DNA of 20,659 nucleotides from Bacteroidales bacterium (GTDB lineage Bacteria; Bacteroidota; Bacteroidia; Bacteroidales; UBA932), in contig JAEDLO010000022.1 of NCBI GenBank assembly GCA_016295245.1, forward strand, positions 1 to 20,659, given 5' to 3'. Every line of letters begins with the position of its first letter. Position 1 is the first letter of the stretch. Below are positions 15,324 to 20,659 of the stretch, in pieces. The notes under the pieces were generated by a model. It saw only the letters and a program-made list of their open reading frames with translations. It did not search any database and was not told the origin of the DNA. Both the position numbers and the translations under genes were made by a program.

Positions 15324-16951
15324 CAAAGACAAGAGTAAGATTTGCGCCCTCCCCTACCGGACCGCTCCATATGGGCGGCGTGAGGACCGCGCTCTACAAC
15401 TATCTGTACGCGAAGAAAAGAGGCGGAGATTTCATCATCCGCATTGAAGATACCGACTCCCACCGTTTCGTGCCGGGAGCCGAAGAATACATCATTGAAT
15501 CCCTGCGCTGGTGCGGCATCATCCCCGATGAAGGCGTTGACGCCGACGGCAAGGTAGTTCTAACCCCGTCGCAGAGGCATCCTCACGCCCCTTACCGCCA
15601 GAGCCTCAGGCGCGGAATCTACCGCCAGTGGGCAGAGCAGCTGGTCGCTTCGGGCAATGCATATTATGCCTTCGATACCGCCGAGGAGCTTGAGAAGGCC
15701 CGCGCCGAGGCCGAGAGTCGCGGCGAGACCTTCATCTACAACGCCCTCACTCGCGGCAGTATGCGCAACTCCCTGACCCTTGACGAGGATACCGTCAGCA
15801 CCCTGCTCGATCAGAGAAGCGACTGGACCATCAGGTTCAAGATGCCTCAGGACGAGACCATAAGTATGGACGACCTCATCAGGGGACATATAGAAGTCAA
15901 CAGCTCCACTCTCGACGACAAGGTGCTCTGGAAGAGGGCCGACGAGCTCCCGACCTACCACCTCGCCAACATCGTGGACGACCACCTGATGGAGATCACC
16001 GAAGTCATCCGCGGCGAGGAGTGGCTGCCGTCGCTGCCTCTCCACTACCTGCTTTACAGGGCATTGGGCTGGGAGGACACACGTCCGCGCTTCGCCCACC
16101 TGCCACTGCTGCTCAAGCCGGTGGGCAACGGCAAGCTTTCCAAGAGGGACGGCGACAAGATGGGCTTCCCGGTATTCCCGCTCAACTGGGTCAACTCCGA
16201 GGGCGAGACCTACCACGGCTACCGCGAGGACGGCTACTTCCCGGGGGCGTTTGTCAACCTGCTGGCGATGCTCGGCTGGAATCCCGGCACAGAGCAGGAG
16301 ATCTTCTCGATGCAGGAGCTTATCGAGGCCTTCAGCCTTGAAAAAGTCAGCAAGTCCGGAGCCAAATTCAACCCCGAAAAGGCAAGGTGGTACAACAAGG
16401 AATATCTCAGAATGCAATCTGACGAGCAGCTTGCCCAGGCCTTCCTCCCTATGCTTGAAGCGAAGGGAATCAGCGCCGACAAGGACTATGTCACAAGGGT
16501 TGTGTCCCTGATCAAGGAAAGGGCCGGCTTCGTTTCCGACTTCTGGACCATAGCATCATATCTGTTTATCGCCCCTTGCGAATTCAGCAGGTACGGGGTC
16601 AAGGCCGGGGCGGCAAGCGCCAAGCCACAGGATGCCAACAGGCCGGCTGACCCGCGCGCAAAGGTCTATGACGACAGCCTGACCGAGCCTTTCCTCGCGA
16701 AGGACGTGGACAAGTTCTGGAAGGAGGATGTTGTGCTACAGGCCCGTCAGGCCCTGGAAAACGCTGATGCGGACAGCCTCGAAGACTATATCCGCAGCCA
16801 CGAGATGCCTATGGGCAAGGTGATGAACTGCATACGTCTGGCCCTTACTGGCGCTTCAAGCGGCCTGGGTATAGCCGACATCATCAAGTTCATCGGCAAG
16901 GACAAGGCCTTGGAGAGAATGGACTTCGCCTGCGCGAGACTTTCAAAATAG
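15320..16951 (+). CDS. gltX: Glutamyl-tRNA synthetase GltX
   Basis: GltX charges tRNA-Glu with glutamate using ATP. The 543-residue product is a class I synthetase with the HIGH-type motif in PSPTGPLHMGG (His17) and the KMSKS-type motif KLSKR at 272-276, followed by DGDKMGFPVFPL. The C-terminal half is the anticodon-binding region. It is about 30-40 residues longer than I would expect, owing to an A/K/P/D-rich insert near residues 425-456. Only one gltX is visible, so whether the enzyme is discriminating or also charges tRNA-Gln cannot be judged. It starts inside the ftsZ stop and ends 2 nt from the stop of convergent truB, with no terminator visible between them. Confidence 0.95.
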   Translation: MTKTRVRFAPSPTGPLHMGGVRTALYNYLYAKKRGGDFIIRIEDTDSHRFVPGAEEYIIESLRWCGIIPDEGVDADGKVVLTPSQRHPHAPYRQSLRRGIYRQWAEQLVASGNAYYAFDTAEELEKARAEAESRGETFIYNALTRGSMRNSLTLDEDTVSTLLDQRSDWTIRFKMPQDETISMDDLIRGHIEVNSSTLDDKVLWKRADELPTYHLANIVDDHLMEITEVIRGEEWLPSLPLHYLLYRALGWEDTRPRFAHLPLLLKPVGNGKLSKRDGDKMGFPVFPLNWVNSEGETYHGYREDGYFPGAFVNLLAMLGWNPGTEQEIFSMQELIEAFSLEKVSKSGAKFNPEKARWYNKEYLRMQSDEQLAQAFLPMLEAKGISADKDYVTRVVSLIKERAGFVSDFWTIASYLFIAPCEFSRYGVKAGAASAKPQDANRPADPRAKVYDDSLTEPFLAKDVDKFWKEDVVLQARQALENADADSLEDYIRSHEMPMGKVMNCIRLALTGASSGLGIADIIKFIGKDKALERMDFACARLSK

Positions 16952-16953
16952 AA

Positions 16954-17787
16954 TCAGCCCCGCTCCGCGCCCAAAAGGCTCAGAGCAGTGTCAAGAGATA
17001 TGGCGTCTTCGATTGTGAAGCCGCCATTTTTCGTACGCCTCAGCGAGCTCAGGAAGGCTCCGCTCCCGAGGGCTTCGCCCAGGTCTCTTGCGAAGGCACG
17101 GATGTATGTACCCTTGCTGCAGCCTATGCGGATGGTGGCAGTAGGCAGTTTGTAGGCTGACACGTCCGCCACCCGGATGCGGCAGGCAGGGTCATCTGCG
17201 ACACACTGGCGAAACTCGCTCTCAAAGGCTTCCAGGCTAAGGGAGTAGATGTTGATCCTGTTGGCCTGGAGTATATCCCCGACGGCCGCATAGTCGAAAG
17301 CTTCGCCTTTTGCGGCAGCTTCCTTCAGAAGGCGTCTTGCCATCTGGTAAACTCTCTGGCCGTCAACGGACTTGGCGCTGAAGAGCGGTGCTATCTGATC
17401 CTGTTCCCCGAGCATCGATGGCAGCAGGGCGCGTATGCTTTCCTCGCTCACCCCGTCAGTGGGGAAAGTGCTGTCAATCTCCTTCTCAAGGTCGTAGGAA
17501 GGTGTAGTGGCGCCGAAGGAAACGCCCGCAAGGTACTCCTTGGGCGAGGCTTGGAGGATCTCGGCGCGCTTGGTGGCCGCACCTATGCAGACAAGCAGGA
17601 TGCCGGTCGCGAGGGGATCGAGGGTTCCGGCGTGGCCGACTTTGAGGTTCTTCTTGCCGAAGTGGCGGATGGCGGCATACTTGACCTTGCGGATCACGTC
17701 AGCCGAGGTCCACCTGTAGGGCTTGTCTATAGGAAGTACTATCCCCTGAGGATAGTCTTCGATATTGTCAGACAGGGATTTTATCAA
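16954..17787 (-). CDS. truB: tRNA pseudouridine(55) synthase TruB
   Basis: TruB converts U55 to pseudouridine in the T-loop of most tRNAs. The 277-residue product has the LPIDKPYRWTS N-terminal motif, the catalytic loop GHAGTLDPLATG with Asp57, the PSYDLEKE strand and the Q..P.FSAKSVDGQRVYQMARR block. A C-terminal PUA domain is not evident. No ATG is available at the N-terminus: upstream of the conserved region the frame offers TTG at 17787, preceded by the purine-rich AGAGAAGAA, and a stop codon lies 11 codons further back. TTG is therefore the best start. It lies inside the end of rpiB (20-nt overlap), so the two are probably co-transcribed and coupled. Confidence 0.93.
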   Translation of the reverse strand: MIKSLSDNIEDYPQGIVLPIDKPYRWTSADVIRKVKYAAIRHFGKKNLKVGHAGTLDPLATGILLVCIGAATKRAEILQASPKEYLAGVSFGATTPSYDLEKEIDSTFPTDGVSEESIRALLPSMLGEQDQIAPLFSAKSVDGQRVYQMARRLLKEAAAKGEAFDYAAVGDILQANRINIYSLSLEAFESEFRQCVADDPACRIRVADVSAYKLPTATIRIGCSKGTYIRAFARDLGEALGSGAFLSSLRRTKNGGFTIEDAISLDTALSLLGAERG

Positions 17788-18196
17788 TTCTTCTCTGATG
17801 TCTTCCGCCGGCGAAATCGGTCACAAGCCACTCGCGTACCATTGTGACTGCCATACGGTATGAAACGAAACGGGCTGGCAGGACGAGCACGTTGGCGTTG
17901 TTGTGCTCCTTTACCAGATGGGCGACTGCGGTATTCCAGGCAAGGCCGGCGCGCACGCCGCGATGGTGATTGAGGGTGATGGCCATACCGTTGCCGGTGC
18001 CGCAGATTGCGATGCCCTTGTCAACTTCGCCACTCTCCACTGCGCTTGCAAGCGGGTGAGCAAAGTCAGGATAGTCGCAGCTGTCGGAGCTGTCAGTACC
18101 AAAATTCACGACTTCGTGTCCTTTGCCGACGAGATAGCTGATGAGTTTCGCCTTGTATTCGATGCCGGCGTGATCACTGCAGATTCCAATTTTCAT
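17768..18196 (-). CDS. rpiB: Ribose-5-phosphate isomerase B (RpiB/LacAB family)
   Basis: RpiB interconverts ribose 5-phosphate and ribulose 5-phosphate in the pentose phosphate pathway. The 142-residue product begins MKIGICSDHAG, has YPDFAHPLA, and carries the active-site loop ICGTGNGMAITLNHHRGVRA with Cys65 at the expected catalytic position. Length is normal. A TTG three codons upstream is possible, but the ATG at 18196 fits the family N-terminus. A TATATTTG box lies 20 nt before the ATG. The end overlaps truB by 20 nt. Confidence 0.93.
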   Translation of the reverse strand: MKIGICSDHAGIEYKAKLISYLVGKGHEVVNFGTDSSDSCDYPDFAHPLASAVESGEVDKGIAICGTGNGMAITLNHHRGVRAGLAWNTAVAHLVKEHNNANVLVLPARFVSYRMAVTMVREWLVTDFAGGRHQRRIDKIPV

Positions 18197-18215
18197 AATA
18201 AGCAATTTAAGTTTA

Positions 18216-18249
18216 CAAATATAGTCAAATCAGTTCATATCCTTTCAAG
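18216..18249 (-). promoter_or_regulatory. Candidate promoter for rpiB-truB
   Basis: On the minus strand, TATATTTG (18223 down to 18216) matches TAnnTTTG, and CTTG (18249 down to 18246) lies 22 nt upstream as a possible -33 element. Transcription would begin near 18209, giving a leader of about 13 nt before the rpiB ATG. The -33 part lies inside the 3' end of the metallopeptidase gene. Confidence 0.5.
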
Positions 18250-18584
18250 GCCGCCGCATATTCCCTGTGACGCGGGCAGATTCCCTCCAGCAGGGCGTGG
18301 AATCCGGGACCGTGGTCAAGGTGGCGCAGGTGGCACAGCTCGTGGAGCATCACATAGTCCCTCAGGTCCTCGGGGAGGCGCATCAGATTGAGATTCAGAT
18401 TGATGTTCTTTTTTGACGAACAACTCCCCCAGTTCGACACATTGTGCTTGATTCTCACCGAGTTATATTCAAAACCATAGGTGTCGGCCAGTTGTCTGAG
18501 GCGGACGGGCAGGTAGGCCTTTGCCTCCGCCCGCAGACGCGCCACTTCCGGGGTTTCCGGGAGCCGTCTCCTTTTTCGTCTCAT
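18225..18584 (-). CDS. Short YgjP-type zinc metallopeptidase (DUF45/WLM-like)
   Basis: The 119-residue product matches the C-terminal half of the YgjP/DUF45 family of M48-like metallopeptidases: WGSCSSKKNINLNLNL at 52-67, then DYVMLHELCHL with the zinc motif HELCH at 81-85 and a likely third ligand His91 in LDHGPGF. Family members are usually about 230 residues; the N-terminal beta-rich half is missing here. The catalytic centre is intact, so it may be a natural short form rather than a dead fragment. An ATG at 18599 is in frame, but a TATATTTG box at 18611-18604 would start transcription at about that point, so the ATG at 18584 is preferred. Substrate unknown. Confidence 0.8.
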   Translation of the reverse strand: MRRKRRRLPETPEVARLRAEAKAYLPVRLRQLADTYGFEYNSVRIKHNVSNWGSCSSKKNINLNLNLMRLPEDLRDYVMLHELCHLRHLDHGPGFHALLEGICPRHREYAAALKGYELI

Positions 18585-18603
18585 TATCCAAAACAACATA
18601 CTG

Positions 18604-18611
18604 CAAATATA
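18604..18611 (-). promoter_or_regulatory. -7 promoter box for the YgjP-type gene
   Basis: TATATTTG on the minus strand is a perfect TAnnTTTG match 20 nt before the preferred ATG at 18584. No clear -33 TTTG is seen. It lies 21 nt from the divergent box that serves the GH28 gene, so the two promoters share about 60 nt of intergenic DNA. Confidence 0.5.
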
Positions 18612-18632
18612 CTGTCATTTAACGATTATTGT

Positions 18633-18640
18633 TATCTTTG
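18633..18640 (+). promoter_or_regulatory. -7 promoter box for the GH28/GH105 genes
   Basis: TATCTTTG is a perfect TAnnTTTG match identical to the mraZ box. Transcription would begin near 18647, about 17 nt before the ATG at 18664. No strong -33 element is visible (ACTG at 18611-18614 is the nearest), which might mean that an activator is needed, as is usual for polysaccharide-utilisation genes. That last point is inference. Confidence 0.6.
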
Positions 18641-18663
18641 TAGTCTAACAACACTACAACATT

Positions 18664-20184
18664 ATGACCAATTTCAAAACCATCCTGTTTGCGGTTTTGG
18701 CCGTCATCTTGAGTTCCTGCTGCAAAAGCGGCGACTACGAGTTTGAAAGGCTTTATGAGAATCTCCCTTTCGAAATGGAGAGAGTTTACAGACCGCAGAT
18801 TCCCGACTACAGCGTAAATCTCACTGATTTCGGTGCAGTGGGCGACGGCGTCACCCTCAACAGCGAGGCTTTCGCCAAGGCGATGTCCCACCTCGAGAGC
18901 AAGGGTGGCGGCCACCTCATCGTCCCTGCCGGCATCTGGCTCACCGGGCCTATCACTATCCTGTCCAACATCGACCTTCACGTCACGCCGAACGCCATCA
19001 TCCTCTTCGATCCGAGCAGGGAACTCTACCCTGTGATCGAGACGGTCTTCGAGGGTCTTGACACCAAGCGCTGCATCTCCCCTGTCAACGCATACCGCGC
19101 CAAGAACATCTCCATCACCGGAGGCGGTGTCATCGACGGTGCGGGCCAGGACTGGAGACCTCTGAAGAAGAGCAAGGTGACCGAAGGCTTCTGGCAGAAG
19201 CAGGTCGCCGCCGGCGGCGTAGTCGAGAACAACATCTGGTACCCTGACGAGGGCTACCTCGAGGGCACAAGGGGCGCGTCTATGAACGTGCCGCGCGAAG
19301 GCCTCGACCTCGACTACATCAAGAGCTTCCTCAGGCCGGTAATGGTATCCCTGCGCGAGTGCGAGAACGTCCTGCTCGAGGACTGCCTCTTCCAGAACTC
19401 ACCGGCGTGGAACCTCCATCCTCTGATGTGCCGCAACGTCATCATCAAGAATGTGAGCGTGCGCAACCCGTCATACTCCCAGAACGGCGACGGCATCGAT
19501 GTTGAATCCTGCGAGAACGTGATCATCGTGGATTCCGACTTCGACTGCGGCGATGACGGCATCTGCATCAAGTCCGGAAAGGACGCCGACGGCAGGCGCA
19601 GGGCAAGGCCTTGCAGCAAGCTGATCATCGACGGCTGCACCGTGTATCACGGCCACGGCGGCTTCGTGGTCGGCAGTGAGATGAGCGGCGGGGTACACGA
19701 CATCAAGGTTTCCAACTGCCGCTTCCTGGGCACCGACGTCGGTCTGCGCTTCAAGAGCAACCGTGGCCGCGGCGGCGTGGTGGACGGCATCTGGATTGAG
19801 AATATCAATATGACCAACATCGTCACCGAGTGCATACTCTTCAACCTCTTCTACAGCGGTGCAAGCCCTGCAGACAGGGTGGTTGACGGCAAGCTTGTCA
19901 AAGGTGCCGACCTTCCGCTCCCGGTTGACGAGACCACACCTGCCTTCAGGGACATCCACATCAGCAAGGTGGTATGCAACGGCGCACGCCAGGCAATGCT
20001 CTTCAAGGGCCTGCCAGAGATGCCTGTCAAGGGCATAGACGTGAAGGACTGCACCATCACCGCCGACAAGGGCATAGAACTGTCCTGGTGCGAGGACATC
20101 AGCATCACCGGCACCAGCATCGTATGTCCGGAGGGAGTTCAGACCCTCACCACCCACAATGTAAATAATCTTAACAACCAATAA
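18664..20184 (+). CDS. GH28 polygalacturonase-like lipoprotein
   Basis: This is a glycoside hydrolase family 28 enzyme, expected to hydrolyse alpha-1,4-galacturonosyl linkages in pectin. The 506-residue product has a lipoprotein signal with lipobox LSSC (lipidated Cys19), so it is probably membrane-anchored. The mature protein opens with the pectin-lyase-fold start DFGAVGDGVTLNSEAF and continues as a right-handed beta-helix. All catalytic motifs are present: NGDGID at 274-279 (the NTD position), GDDG with D297-D298, GHGG with H331, and RFK at 362-364 (the RIK position). Whether it acts endo or exo, and on homogalacturonan or rhamnogalacturonan, cannot be read from sequence. It is followed after 3 nt by a GH105-like gene. 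Confidence 0.93.
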   Translation: MTNFKTILFAVLAVILSSCCKSGDYEFERLYENLPFEMERVYRPQIPDYSVNLTDFGAVGDGVTLNSEAFAKAMSHLESKGGGHLIVPAGIWLTGPITILSNIDLHVTPNAIILFDPSRELYPVIETVFEGLDTKRCISPVNAYRAKNISITGGGVIDGAGQDWRPLKKSKVTEGFWQKQVAAGGVVENNIWYPDEGYLEGTRGASMNVPREGLDLDYIKSFLRPVMVSLRECENVLLEDCLFQNSPAWNLHPLMCRNVIIKNVSVRNPSYSQNGDGIDVESCENVIIVDSDFDCGDDGICIKSGKDADGRRRARPCSKLIIDGCTVYHGHGGFVVGSEMSGGVHDIKVSNCRFLGTDVGLRFKSNRGRGGVVDGIWIENINMTNIVTECILFNLFYSGASPADRVVDGKLVKGADLPLPVDETTPAFRDIHISKVVCNGARQAMLFKGLPEMPVKGIDVKDCTITADKGIELSWCEDISITGTSIVCPEGVQTLTTHNVNNLNNQ

Positions 20185-20187
20185 CAG

Positions 20188-20659
20188 ATGAAAAAAGCAA
20201 TACTTGCAATCCTTGCCCTCGCCGCAATCAGCTGCAGCGCCCCGTCACCGGAAAAGATGTCCGTAAAGATGGTCGAGTCGCAGATGTCACGATGCGGAGA
20301 CGCAACTTATCTTGACTACACCGACGGCTTCCTCAAGTGGAACTACACCCCGGGACTAGAGCTTCGCTCTTTCCTGGATGTATATGAAGCCTATGGCGAC
20401 CAGGCCATCTACGACTTCGTTGCGAAGTGGTACGACGGCATCATCGCTGAGGACGGAACCATCGGAGGCAAATACGCCGTTGAAAAATACAGCACAGACC
20501 TTATCTGTCCGGGCAAATCCCTGTTCTATTTCCTGGACAAGACCGGCAACCAGAAATATCGCAAGGCCATCGAGACCCTCAAGACCCAGATTGACGGTCA
20601 GCCAAGAACGGAGGCCGGAGCCTTCTGGCACAAGAAGGTATATCCTCATCAGGTATGGC
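20188..20659 (+). CDS. GH105-like unsaturated galacturonyl/rhamnogalacturonyl hydrolase, 3' end outside window
   Basis: The frame opens with ATG at 20188 and is still open at the window end, giving 157 residues. A lipoprotein signal with lipobox AISC (Cys16) comes first. The following sequence fits the start of the (alpha/alpha)6 barrel of GH105: WNYTPGLELRSFLDVYEAYGD, then TDLICPGKSLF, where D104 is a plausible match to a conserved catalytic aspartate, and QPRTEAGAFWHKKVYPHQVW, the family's substrate-binding stretch. The second catalytic aspartate would lie just past the edge. These enzymes remove delta-4,5-unsaturated uronic acid from lyase products, so the gene complements the GH28 enzyme 3 nt upstream. 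Partial because of the window boundary, not because of damage. Confidence 0.85.
   Translation, partial: MKKAILAILALAAISCSAPSPEKMSVKMVESQMSRCGDATYLDYTDGFLKWNYTPGLELRSFLDVYEAYGDQAIYDFVAKWYDGIIAEDGTIGGKYAVEKYSTDLICPGKSLFYFLDKTGNQKYRKAIETLKTQIDGQPRTEAGAFWHKKVYPHQVW

Noticed and set aside
1..20659. Scarcity of CTAG (about three copies noticed: 7930s, 11909 and 20354 regions)
   Set aside because: CTAG is under-represented in many bacterial genomes, so this alone is not informative, unlike the CATG depletion.

Overview
The window looks like a chromosomal segment of a fairly GC-rich member of the Bacteroidota, probably Bacteroidales. Four things point there: the order of the division/cell-wall (dcw) genes, with murF and ddl absent; promoters of the TAnnTTTG type; weak Shine-Dalgarno signals; and two lipoprotein pectin-degrading glycoside hydrolases side by side. 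No taxonomic marker allows a firmer assignment, and nothing suggests phage, IS elements, CRISPR or recent transfer.

Layout. Positions 1-476 are non-coding and rich in short repeats (a 10-bp inverted repeat, a 14-bp tandem repeat, a duplicated 25-bp palindromic unit). They end in a terminator-like hairpin, then four 10-bp-phased GTGGAA boxes (the likely MraZ operator) and a TATCTTTG promoter box. Positions 477-16951 hold one tightly packed co-directional run: mraZ, rsmH, ftsL, ftsI, murE, mraY, murD, ftsW, murG, murC, ftsQ, ftsA, ftsZ, gltX. Gaps are at most 15 nt and several joints are ATGA or TAATG overlaps. Positions 16954-18584 run on the minus strand: a short YgjP-type metallopeptidase, rpiB and truB, the last meeting gltX tail to tail with 2 nt between stop codons. 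From 18664 the plus strand carries a GH28 polygalacturonase-like lipoprotein and, 3 nt after it, a GH105-like unsaturated galacturonyl/rhamnogalacturonyl hydrolase cut by the window end.

How the genes work together. MurC, MurD and MurE extend the UDP-MurNAc peptide, MraY moves it to undecaprenyl phosphate and MurG adds GlcNAc to make lipid II. FtsW and FtsI polymerise and cross-link it at the septum, under FtsZ, FtsA, FtsQ and FtsL. MraZ is the probable regulator of the whole run, and a second promoter candidate lies inside ftsQ just before ftsA-ftsZ. GltX supplies Glu-tRNA. The GH28/GH105 pair would break pectin (homogalacturonan or rhamnogalacturonan) down to monosaccharides.

The most unusual signal is not a gene. 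The tetranucleotide CATG is almost absent: I found two copies in 20.7 kb by eye. Codons before internal Met end in T where these genes otherwise prefer C. This suggests long-term selection against CATG, for example by a CATG-specific restriction-modification system.
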